From positions 310,001 through 374,000 of the forward strand of contig JAVTVJ010001218.1 in assembly GCA_034509425.1 (NCBI GenBank): 64,000 nt of DNA, in the 5' to 3' direction. Below are positions 44,361 through 54,582 of the stretch, piece after piece (within the stretch, counting starts at the first letter, position 1; every line of letters starts with the position of its first letter). Below the pieces are notes generated by a model, which saw only the letters and a program-made list of their open reading frames with translations, did no database searches and was not told the origin of the DNA. The stretch is from Eopsaltria australis (lineage: Eukaryota > Chordata > Aves > Passeriformes > Petroicidae). A program made the position numbers and the translations under genes.

Positions 44361-47300
44361 GGCTGCACTCTCAGACCTCACAGCATCCCTCAGCTCAGCC
44401 CATGTCACCCCTGGGCTGCCACGATGACACAAATCCTCAAACCCGTCGCAGAGGGTTTGGCTCTAAGCTCAGCCTTGCTGGAACAGCTGCTGCAGCTCAA
44501 GGATCCGTTGGAGTGGCTGAGCTGAGCCTCTGCTTTGCCAAAGGGGCTCCCAGCCCCCAGGGCAGCCCTGGGGTGTCCCCAGCCTCCCCTCACACAGTGA
44601 ACCCTGGGGGATCAGCACCAGCAGTGCAAGGCCCAACACTCCTGGTGATGGTGGGAAAAGCATCACAACATGAGACAGAGTCAAGAAATAAATAGATTTA
44701 CAAAAATCTGAAAGCTTCAGCTGAGTGCTACTAATAACAATATATTATGGCAGGAGCAGGGGCAGGGAAGGGCTCGGGGTATTTATAGACCCAACGAACC
44801 CTGGGATCACGTTTTGACTCCGTACCACCTTCTCCGCTGGATTTCGTTGCTGCCTGAGGATTATTTTGGAAAGAGTTATTATTATCCCTGATTTATTGCT
44901 CTGCACTAGGGGGAACTCTTACTTTCCGCCGAGACAATTACGGAACCCTCGCCGAGAGCCACTTCAAGGAATGGCAGCCTCTGCTCCAGCTCTGATTGCA
45001 GACAGACGCGGGGATGTTGCTTTTCCAAGGGTTTGGCTGATTAGGCATCGAGCTCTGTCTCCCCGTTACCTACAGATGGGATTTTCGTCTGTATTAAACG
45101 AACAGTTTAGAGCCTCTTAATTATTACAACAACAGCTTGTGGTTTGCTGGGGTGGAGGTTTCTCTTTTAGCCTTTCTGGGAAGTTTTCATTTCCTTTCCT
45201 GGCGCTGGCTGTTCTGGGAAGCAGCCATGCAGGCACACCAGGGGATGCATTTTGCTGCTCCTCTGTTTTGCTCTCCTCCAGCTCACTCTGTATTTTTTAC
45301 ATCCCTCACTGCCACTTCCCAGCCCACCTTCCCGGGCTGACACAGGCCTATCAAAGCTATAATCAGAATAAAGCCAATTAAGGACAGGATTAAGACTGAG
45401 GGGAGGTTAATAGGACTGTGACAACAGGGCATTTATTCACTGGGCTTTCCCTTCCACCCTTCACTGTCCAAGTCTATTTTCCCCAGCCCATCAAATCCAG
45501 TTAATGCCTCACCAAGCACACTGTGAGCTCTGCAAGGAAAACCTGGCTGGAAAATTAAAAAAACACCCCCAAAAGGGGTGTCTGGATCCAAGAGCTCCTC
45601 GTGATGACACTGCCACAGCCCTGCCATGTGCCAGTTGGTGACACGCTGGGAAATCAGCATTTCTGCTCCCTCAAAACCCATTTCAGCTCTTTATTTGCTC
45701 TTCATTTTGCATCCCCTTCTGCCCTTCCTCTCCAAAAGACTTGGAGAAGAACAAAATCATCATTTTGAGGTCCAGCACACGTGGACATGCAGCAGCCTCC
45801 CCTTTCTGGGTGGTGGATCACAGGACAACAGGAGCACGGTGCATGCTTAATGAACCAGGCTGGGATTTTCACCCTGCTGCCCCAAGCCAAGCAGGGTTTT
45901 ATTTCTGGTCAATTTTGCCACACAATTCCTTGGAGATGACCATCCAAGTGCTCTCCAAGCTTTGCTTCCCCATCGTGATTGCTCCATGGAGATGTCTCCA
46001 GGCTCTTCAGCCATCCCTGAGGGAAAAGCAGGACACACTCGTGGCTGCTGAGAGCACACGTGGTTTCCTCTCCCCAAGTAAGGACAGAAATGCCAACAAA
46101 AACCAGGGAGAATTTGTGGGTGAGAGCAGCTGAGGGTTTGTGGGGTTCTTCTTGGGGTTCTTGGTGTGGATAACGAGCCCAGCTGCAAGTGTGAATAACC
46201 CCTGATTTGCAGAACAGCTTGAGAAGAGCTGGGAGTGGAGGGAGGGGGAATCTCTCCACAGATCCCAGCCTATTTTTGCTGTTGTGGTGAGAACTGACCT
46301 GGGTTCAGTGGTCCTGGCTGCTTCCTCCAGGTGGGAACATCTGTGAATCCCATGGGGAATGGCTCTCTTTTGGCTCTCCAGGTCGGTGTCCCAGCACCCA
46401 GGGCCGTCATGGTGGGCATGGTGCCAGCCATGGGAATAAAAGGATGGTGCCCAAACCCCAAAGATTGTAAAGAAGCAGCAAAGCCAATGTGGAGCCTGGG
46501 AAATGTCCCAAACTTGTCAGGAAATACCCATTTTGGGGGAGAGGGATGTTTGGACCACGACACACTCAACAATCCTGAACAATTTCAGATCATTGGCTCC
46601 TGCCCTGAGCATTTCTTGCCTTAATCATCCAAATATATTAATTGTTTTTTTGGATCCTTGGATGTGTGCTGGTTCCACATTCCCCTGGGGTTTGTCAGAG
46701 GGACCAGATCTGATCTTGGGGATTGCAAGCCATGGTGGGAAAATTGATTAATGTACATACAAAACTATTCTGAATAAATGACTCCTATAAATAGTCCTCA
46801 ATAAACACTCCCCATGCCATGATTGCATCTGCAAGTTATACATAAATAATAATAATATAGTAACAACAACAACAACACTAATAATAATTAATAATAAAAA
46901 TAATAGCTTATTCTGGGAATAAAAAATTATGCATTTAATAGTAGAATGAATCATTTCCCCCGAGTTTGCCCTATCCTTCATTTTCAGTCCATCTGTAATT
47001 TGGATTTCCAAAAAATCTTTTGGAAATGAGTTCCACAGTTCAACAACTATTTTCCTTAAACCTACCCCTTGCTAATTTTATCGAGTGCCAATTCCATTTT
47101 AAATGGAAACTTGCAGAAATGAGGATTATCATTTTGTCCTCTTTACCCCATCCCTGGTTTGTAAACCTCCATTGCACCCTACTTCGGCTGCTTTTTTCTG
47201 AGGAAAGAAACCCAAGTTATTTAATCTCCTTTGGAATGAAACCTTTTGTGCCTTTGCTGGTTGTACCCAGGAGGAATTGATTTCATTAAGCAATAAAAGT

Positions 47301-48229
47301 TCGTTTGTCTGGTTTAGCTTAATTCACTTTCTGAGATGCAGGAAGGCACTCGCCCAGGTGGGGTGAGAGCCACAGGAATTCCTGCTTGGTTACCTTAAAT
47401 TCCCTCTTTTCCTACCAAAAGTCTGGAATATAAAGTAGATATCCTGAACATGAAGGATTATGGGTTTAGGTTTGGCAAAACTTCCCAAGATTTGATGATC
47501 CCACAAGTGTTTTCAGTGGACTTTGCTGCAGGTCCCGTGTCGAGCAGGATGGGAAGCAACACCCAAAGCAATCCCAAGGTCTCCATTTGGTCCTGGATGT
47601 GGGGATTTAAACTGAACCCAGGAAAGCTTGACAGGGGAGAAAGTGGAGATGTGGAGGCCACTGTACCACTCTGCAAACACCCACCTTGTTTTTGGTGCTG
47701 CAGTTGGAGAGTTTCTTCTCCTTTCTGTGCTCATGTTCATGGTTGGGAGAAAGTTCCCCGTGGAGAGAAAACGCTGGAAAGAAACCAGAGCCATTTTCCT
47801 GAGAGCTTTGGAGTACTTGGAATTTGGAAAAAAATAATCTTGTTATTTTCCCATTTCTTCCAGCCTCTGCGTAGGTGTGCTCAAAACAACCTCAAAATGC
47901 TGCTGACCTTCGCTGGGTATTAGGGATGGATTCCTACCCACTCCATGCTGGGGAAAAAGCAACGAAATCCATCAAAACCCACTTCAAACCATCCCAGAGT
48001 CTCAATTCATTAATCCCCATCACCTTCCCAGGGGCCGCCTAATCCTCCTGCAGCCCCGAGCCGGCGTCACCTCTCGGGGGAGAGCCTCGCCCTCTCCCAG
48101 ACCTTTTGTGGGAAGAGGCACCATGATCCAATTTCCTCCTAATTGCACTAACAAGGATGAATTAGGACTTTCATCAACAGGGGCGAGCGATCGGTTCGGA
48201 GTCAGCCATGGGCGACGGAGCCAGAGATT
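44361..48229. other. Unassigned interval with an AT-rich simple-sequence patch
   Basis: No gene or transposon was recognised. At 46838-46906 the sequence degenerates into AAT and AAC trinucleotide runs. Other AT-rich stretches at 44870-45120 and 46990-47330 look single-copy and could contain regulatory DNA. Confidence 0.4.
46838..46906. repeat. (AAT)n/(AAC)n low-complexity tract
   Basis: Interrupted runs of AAT and AAC triplets over about 70 bp, including 'aacaacaacaacaac'. Simple-sequence DNA with no coding potential. Confidence 0.9.
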
Positions 48230-48550
48230 AAACAAAACTATCATGTTAATGTCTAATAATACAACAGCAAGTGGAAATTAAGCACAAGACAAATCTGCTG
48301 CGCCGGCGACATTGGAGAGTTTGTTCTTTAAACACAACGTTATTTTAAAGGCAATGCTATTATTAGGGCCATCTAACTTAATTTCGGAGGCATAATAGAA
48401 AAGTAAATGTGCCGCAGTTGCACTTTATGTGCAATTTCGAAAACAAACCCAAAGTGAGGGAGAACGCGGCGTGGGACTGAAATAGCCACTCCAGCTAAAT
48501 TCCTCTTTGATATACGTTAATTATCTCCAGCAGGGAACGGACAATTTCAT
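48230..48550. promoter_or_regulatory. Candidate conserved non-coding element
   Basis: Repeat-free, AT-rich stretch with interspersed CpG, a combination that is uncommon in neutral avian DNA. Notable motifs are 'tcatgttaatgtctaataat', 'cttaatttcggaggcataat', 'tgcactttatgtgcaatttcg' (with the short inverted pair TGCAC...GTGCA) and 'gatatacgttaattatc'. Retained CpGs in AT-rich DNA hint at constraint or lack of methylation. This is inference from composition alone. Confidence 0.35.
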
Positions 48551-49959
48551 TTGGAGCAGCCGGCTGGATGCTCCCCGCAATGGGAGCCGATCCCTTGACG
48601 TGCCATAAAAACAGTGGAAGCGTCAACAGGGGCCCCCCATTCCCCTGGAAAATCCAGAGGGGTTTAACCCCTGGCTTGCCATCACCATGATGTGAGGTGA
48701 GTGGATTAGTCCCTCACCTGCATGACGATTTTCCTATAGCAGCTGATTTATTCAATGGGACTGGAACTTTTTCTGGCTTTGACCAGTGGGAAAGTATTTC
48801 CCTCTAGGTCCGTGGGATTTTCTCCCCCTAAAAATGCCTGAGCAAAGCTTTCTTTGAGCTTTCCTGCAGTGCTGAGAACTCCCCCTGTGCCTGTGCCATG
48901 TGATCTTGGGATTGATCCGAGGGTAAAGTGATGCAATCCAATTCCCCTGCACGCATTCTGTTTTTTCCAGCGGTGATATCATTTTTCCCTTTTATTAAGT
49001 TGCATAAAAATGGCATCTTAGTGCTCGAACATCTCATCCTGCACTTAAGGGAATGTTTTAGAGGAGCAGCAGCATTGAAAGCTTTCCTTCTTTATTAATC
49101 TGGGATGTTGGCCTGTGTTTTATGGCAAACAGGGAGGTGGAACAGGTTGGAATGGTCATGTAGTGCTCCTCAGATCTCCTCTTTTGCTGGATGCCACCTC
49201 CCCCAAACACAGGGATGGGTTCACAGTGGTGGAAATCTGGCATCGGGGGGACTTTAGGCTGCTGATGTTTAAGAAGGGGATGATTTGTGCCTCCTGAGCA
49301 CCAGGCGAGCAGAGCATTGCACAAAAATCGCATTGGGAGCCAACTCCTGCCTGGCCCTGCTGACCTCCGGCTCATCCTGAGCCTGCTCTGAGGGTCTCAG
49401 GCTGAGCCTAAAATAGCAAAGAGGAAGGTTTCAGAATGCTTCCCATGCCATCCTTTCTGTCTCATTGAAGCTGAAATTCCTTCCCCTCCAGCCAGGGCAC
49501 TCAGCGCATATTCAGCGCAATATGAAATTCCTGCTCAGAACCCCCCAGAGAGGCTCCTATTGACTGTCCTTTAAATAGAATTAAAATTGACTCGAGACAG
49601 ATCTGCAAACCTATTGAATTACTCAGTCCACCACCGAGCCCGGGCTGGCCCTGCAGGAAGAGATAAAACCGCCTGGAGCAGAAATGAGTGGACATGATGG
49701 ACATGAGGACATTACATTGGGGACCTCTGGAGATGGACTTGCAAAAACGCGTGACCTGGGCAGGAAATAGAAACCAGAGCCCTGAGGTGTGGGCTGCAGG
49801 AGCTTTGGGGGCAATGGGGGAAGGACAAGGAAGAGGGAGTGAGATGCCCCATGGCAAGGGGGTAACTTGAGGAAAAGTGCAGGGCCTGTTCATCCCCAGG
49901 TTCTCCCTGTCCAGCATCAAATAACAGAATCAGAGAACGATTTGGACTGGAAAGGAGCT
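48551..49959. other. No gene recognised
   Basis: Mixed DNA. A short CR1-terminus-like phrase ('cagaatcagagaacgatttggactggaaagg') at about 49924-49955 precedes the shared flank at 49960. No other repeat was recognised. Confidence 0.35.
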
Positions 49960-50169
49960 GAATTTCTTCTCACCCAGGTGCTGGGTGGCTGAACAGATTC
50001 CCCACATTTGCTGGGATTTTGCTTCCAGTGGATGGAATTAGTGAGGGGAAATGGAAGAGGATGGAACGTGTGACCCATTGCATCTGCCTGGAGCTGCTGG
50101 GGAGGCTTTGCTGCCCAGGAGCTCGGGGTAAAAGGCTCATTTGCAAATCTGCATTAACATTTGCAAATT
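49960..50169 (-). repeat. Non-CR1 sequence shared with 41796-42012, inverted
   Basis: Partner of the segment at 41796-42012. It directly abuts the 3' end of the minus-strand CR1 at 50170, just as its partner abuts the 3' end of the plus-strand CR1 at 41305. In one plus-strand frame (50046-50150) the text KWKRMERVTHCICLELLGRLCCPG nearly repeats that of the other arm; I read this as sequence similarity rather than evidence of coding. Similarity fades near 49940-49960. Confidence 0.85.
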
Positions 50170-50563
50170 ACAGAATAATTTGGGTTGGAAAGGACATTAG
50201 AGATCATTCAATTGCAATCCCCTGCCATGGGCAGGGACACCTTCTACTCTCCTAGGATGCTCCAAGCCCCGTCCAACCTGGCCTTGGACACTGCCAGGGA
50301 TCCAGGGGCAGCCACAGCTTCTCTGGGCACCCTGTGCCAGAGCATTACTGCCCTTCCAGGGAATAATTCCTTCCCAGTATCCCATCCATCCCTGCCCTCT
50401 GGCAGTGGAAAGCCATTCCCTGTGTCCTGTCCCTGCATCCCTTGTCCCCAGTCCCTCTCCAGCTCTCCTGGAGCCCCTTCAGGCACTGGCAGGGACTCCG
50501 GTCTCTCCCTGAAGCCTCTTCCTCTCCAGGTGAACACCCTCAGCTCTCCCAGCTTGACTCCAT
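50170..50563 (-). mobile_element. CR1 LINE 3' portion with duplicated downstream flank
   Basis: Reverse-complement CR1 beginning 'cagaataatttgggttgg' and containing 'aaggacattagagatcattca', 'ctgccatgggcagggacacc', 'aggatgctccaagccccgtcc', 'cactgccagggatccaggggcagcc', 'ccctctccagctctcctggagccccttcagg', ending at 'ctcagctctcccagcttgactcc'. Its 5' truncation point differs from that of the partner at 41305, which runs further 5'. This suggests separate insertions rather than simple duplication, unless part was later deleted. Confidence 0.93.
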
Positions 50564-50599
50564 AGGAAAGTATCACATCTTGAGCTCCACACTAAAATA

Positions 50600-50925
50600 A
50601 TCACAGAATCACAGACTAGCCTAGGTTGGAAGGGTCCCACAGGGACCATCCAGTCCAACCCCTGGCCCTGCACAGACACCCCAACAATCCCAGCCTGGGC
50701 ATCCCTGGCAGCGCTGTCCAAACCCTCCTGGAGCTCTGGCAGCCTCGGGGCCGTGCCCATTCCCTGGGGAGCCTGGGCAGTGCCCAGCACCCTCTGGAGG
50801 AAGGACCTTTTCCTAATATCCAAAATAAACTCCCCCCAAACACAACTTCAGGCCATTCCCTCAGGTCCTGTCACTGGGCACCAGAGGGAATAGATCAGTG
50901 TCTGCCCCTTGTCTTCCCCAATGTG
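50600..50925 (-). mobile_element. CR1 LINE 3' portion, second subfamily
   Basis: The reverse complement matches the copy at 22440-22850: 'tcacagaatcacagactagcc', 'ggttggaagggtcccacagggaccatccagtccaaccc', 'ccagcctgggcatccctggcagcgctgtccaaaccctcctggagctctggcagcctcggggccgtgcccattccctggggagcctgggcagtgcccagcaccctc'. The C-terminal ORF2 motif region 'taatatccaaaataaa' is altered, so LDIRK is lost. It sits 36 bp from another CR1 of a different subfamily. Confidence 0.93.
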
Positions 50926-53264
50926 GCACGAAGAGAAAAATGGCAGGAGCTGTTCACAGACCTGTCCCCCTCCCTCAGCCAGGCTGTGGGAGCTGGGGAG
51001 TGCCTGGGATTGCTTAGGAATGCTTCTGAGCTCTGCCTGGTGTGGATGCACATTGTGGCTCTGCATCCAGGGCCTGTGTCTGGGCCACCTAATGGGATCC
51101 ACTGGGAGCCTGGCCCACAGTCCACAAATCAGCAAACCTGGAAACTCATCAGTGCTCCAGGTACCAGTGGCATTTTAAAAGACCTTTATCATGAGTGGAA
51201 TTAACAGGATATATCCCTTTGGAACCTGTTAGCTATTCTGTTCAGACCCCCACTGACAAACAACAACAACAACAAAAAAATACTGTGCATTTATCTTGTT
51301 TGGGAAAAAATTCTCTTTAGGGCTTTGGTGCTGTTCAAGGCTGTGGGATTCCAGGGGACAACGGGAAGAATTTCATTGACTTCTCTCACTGGTGGAGGAC
51401 AAGAAGTATGGGTCACTTGGTAGGGTGAAAATTAATAATTCCAAGCATGGATAACCTCCCCTTCCCAGGCTATCCCTGCCCTGGGAAGCAACATCAGGTC
51501 TGTGGGAAGATTGCATTGATTTGGGGCTGGCTGCTGTGGCAGGGAAGCACAAGGGGAGCACTGGGATATATAAGAGAGTGTTTTGGCCACCTGGCTGGGG
51601 TATTTCTTATTCTCCTGTCTTTGGTGCACAGGTTTGCTCAGGATATGATCTCCTTGGTGTCCAAACGGCAGGAAATGCTGGCAGGGCTCGGGAGCACCCC
51701 TGATTTATCCCTGCGTGCGAGCCCAGCTCACCTCGGCCCAGCCACGGCTATTATTAGCTGACAGATTTTAAAGAAAAACTCTATAAATCTCCCCTTGTGC
51801 CATAAATACATTCCTGTCTTGGGAGACCACGGAGAAGCTCATTATCCCACATCCTGAGAGAGAGGCATGTGTCATCTGCAGTGACACTCCGAGCATCCTC
51901 AGGTTACCTCTCCGGCTGGGCCTGGGGAGCTCTTGCTGCAGTTAAAGGGAGTTGGATGCTTGCTCAGGGCAGAGCAAGGGAAGATGTGCTGTTTTGGCAA
52001 GGCAGAAATCAGGGAAATATAATTTCTGGCTTTCATTCCCTTTTGCCTGGCCACAGCAGGGAAATTCAAACAATAATTAGAGGGAAAAAGGTGTGGGGGG
52101 TTGGATTTGAGGGCTGCTGTGAGGTGTCAGTTGGGACTTTGGTCTGAAGGACCAAAAGTTTGTTTCCAGGGCTTTCTTGAAATGAAAACAATAAGGAAAA
52201 AAAAAGGAGAGGTTTTTGTGTGAATATGAGTCTGGTGCAGTGTCTGATGATGTTCCATGGACCTGGGAGCTTCATTCGCCTCTGGTGCAATTGTCTCTGG
52301 CTTTTTCTCGTGGAAGGGAACAGTTGGATGAGAAAGCACTCCCTCAGCTCAGTAATTCCAAGCCACCAGACCTGATGTGCGTTCTCCAATTCAAACTGAC
52401 CCCAGACCTCCAGAAAGTTTTCCAGAGTGGTTTTTTGGTACCAAAAGCTTTCAGACCTTCTCCTCCAGGTGCCAAGCACAGCTGTGGCTCTCCATTAAGA
52501 TGTGTCGTGGAGCAGCAATCGCTGGAGTCCAAACCAGTTCTCCAGAATGAGAACTTGCCCGGTGTTGGATAAGCTGTAATAGTCTCTTGTTGTAAGAGCA
52601 CCCTGCTGACACAGGCTCTGATCTGAAAGAAGCAGGAGCAGAATTAAATTCCTTTTGTTGAAATCTGTCCATTATTCTTGGGCACTGGATTGCAGGAGCT
52701 GAAGAAAACCCACTCTGGAAGCAATAAAGTGTGGAGAGCCCTGAAGCGTCGTGTGCTGGGTGTTGGGAACAATCACACGAGGCAGCTTCAAAACCACAGC
52801 AGCTCTGGTCCCTGGGGCTTGCAAGAGGGGTTTTTTCCCCAAGGAAAGACACAATCCTGGAAAAAAAGGGTGGGGGCTGGAGAGCAGGGAGGGAACATTG
52901 AGTTGGATGCACATTGCCTGAAGTCCTCCTGATGCAGAGCCAGTCCTGCAGTGCTTGGCTCAGGGAAGTCACTTCAGGACACGTTTTTAATATAGTTGGA
53001 AGCCTAAAGGTTCAGCCAGGTGCCTTGTGGAATTTGCAATAGCGTCTAAGTGCTGCAATTCCTTGAAATCCTGCAAAATGTGTGAGGAATGAGCTGAAGT
53101 TGAGGGACAAGAGCAGTGTGGAAGTGGAGCAGGGTGTTGTATGGCTTCCCCAGGGGAGAACCAAAGCAGGTGTGCTCCAAAAGACTCAGGAGTTTCTACC
53201 TTTCCATATCAAAAAGACTGAAAAGAGGGTTTTCTGTCTGAAAAGAGGGTTTCCTTCCCAAAAA
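50926..53264. other. Unassigned interval
   Basis: No gene or transposon was recognised. A short 'acaacaacaacaacaaaaaaa' run lies at about 51260-51280. The remainder is single-copy in appearance. Confidence 0.4.
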
Positions 53265-53590
53265 GCATGGAGATGCTCCAAGGACTGGAGCCCCTCTGCT
53301 CTGGAGCCAGGCTGGGAGAGCTGGGGCTGCTCACCTGGAGAAGAGAAGGCTCCAGGGTGAGCTCAGAGCCCCTTCCAGGGCCTGAAGTGGCTCCAGGAGA
53401 GCTGGAGAGGGACTGGAGACAAGGGATGGAGGGACAGGACACAGGGAATGGCTTCCCAGTGTCAGAGGGCAGGGATGCATGGGATATTGGGAAGGAATTT
53501 CTCCCTGTGGGGGGGTGGAGTGGGATGATCTCTAAGGTCCCTTCCAACCCAAACCATCCTGGGATTCCATGACTCTGTTCTGTTCTCATG
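53265..53590 (+). mobile_element. CR1 LINE 3' portion with an internal deletion
   Basis: Sense CR1: 'catggagatgctccaaggactggagcccctctgctctggagcc', 'tcacctggagaagagaaggctccaggg', 'gagggactggagacaagggatgg', 'gggatattgggaaggaatttctccctg', then directly 'gtggagtgggatgatctctaaggtcccttccaacccaaaccatcctgggattccatgactctg'. Compared with the copy at 41305 about 130 bp between these last two blocks are missing. The terminus is close to the bird CR1 consensus, so the element is fairly young. Confidence 0.93.
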
Positions 53591-53669
53591 CTCCCATCCT
53601 TGCCCAGCTGCCCATCAGCCCCTCTCCCATCCCTGGAGTCAAGGCAAGACTCTCCCTTCTCTGGCCCTG

Positions 53670-54340
53670 CTGAATCCCTTTATTAAGATGCCTCTGGTAT
53701 CGATGCCCTTTCCTCTCCCTCCCCTGCCATTGCCCTGATCCTGGTGTCAGCTGCAGACTCTATCAGGGGTGATGGGATGTTTTCTTCCAGGTCTTTGATA
53801 GAAATGTCAGCGGTCTCCAGCCAGCCCTGGCACGCAGCAGGAGCACAAGACTCTGTTGATTCCCACTCCAAGAGGTGCTTTTTGGAAGTTGTCAACCAGG
53901 CAGTTTTTAATCCATCTAATTTCTGCCATGGTGATTTCCTGCCCTCCCAGTTTCTTAATCAAGATGACACGCTGGACCCAACCTTGCCAGAGCTCCAGTA
54001 CGTTGTGCTGACAACGTCACCTTTATCAGCCCAAATTTATAACCTCATCAAAAAAAGATATCAACTTAGCTGGGCAAGATTTATTTTCCATAAATCCTTG
54101 TTGATTGTCATCTTTTATGTTATTCCCTTTAATTCCTTATTAAACAAGTCCTGTAGCCGACATCCCATTATTTCACCCAAAATCAATGTCAGGCTGACAG
54201 GGCTGTAATTACACAGGTCATCTTGTTTATCCTTCCCACATATTGGCACAACACTCGTTTTCTTTCGGCTTTCTGGATCTCTCCCAGTGCTCAAGGCTTT
54301 ATTGGAGATCAGTATCGCAGGCAGACCTGTGTCTGACTGG
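53670..54340 (-). mobile_element. Ancient CR1/L3-like LINE, reverse-transcriptase region relic
   Basis: The minus strand encodes a decayed piece of LINE reverse transcriptase. In the frame at 54390-54115 one can read VVPICGKDKQDDLCNYSPVS, corresponding to the 'VPIFKKG.K.DPxNYRPVSLT' RT motif of CR1/L3 elements, followed by LTLILGEIM. The plus strand shows further stretches known from amniote CR1/L3 relics: 'tcaggctgacagggctgtaattac', 'ataacctcatcaaaaaaagatatcaa', 'tttttaatccatctaatttctgccatg'. Stop codons and frameshifts lie between blocks. It differs from the young CR1 tails in the window and is much older. No activity is possible. Confidence 0.8.
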
Positions 54341-54469
54341 GTGGCACAGGCAGGGATGGGATGATTCTGCATCCTGTATGGAGATCTCATGATTAATCAA
54401 AATTTTGAGATGTTTCAACTCTACCCTGGTGGGATTTGAACCATTTTATTACAAATGAAGAAAAGTATT

Positions 54470-54582
54470 CACACCCAGCTTGGGCTGGTGGAGTGGAAGA
54501 TGTCCTTGCCCACAGCTGGAGGGCAGAACAAAATGAGATTTAAGTTCCCTTCTAATTTAAAGTGTTCTGTTATTCCGTGAAA
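54470..54582 (+). mobile_element. CR1 LINE 3' tail, diverged
   Basis: Weak but ordered match to a CR1 terminus: 'gtggagtggaagatgtccttgccca', 'ctggagggcagaacaaaatgagatttaagttcccttctaatttaaagtgttctgttattccgtga'. It is short and old, with no coding content. Confidence 0.65.
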
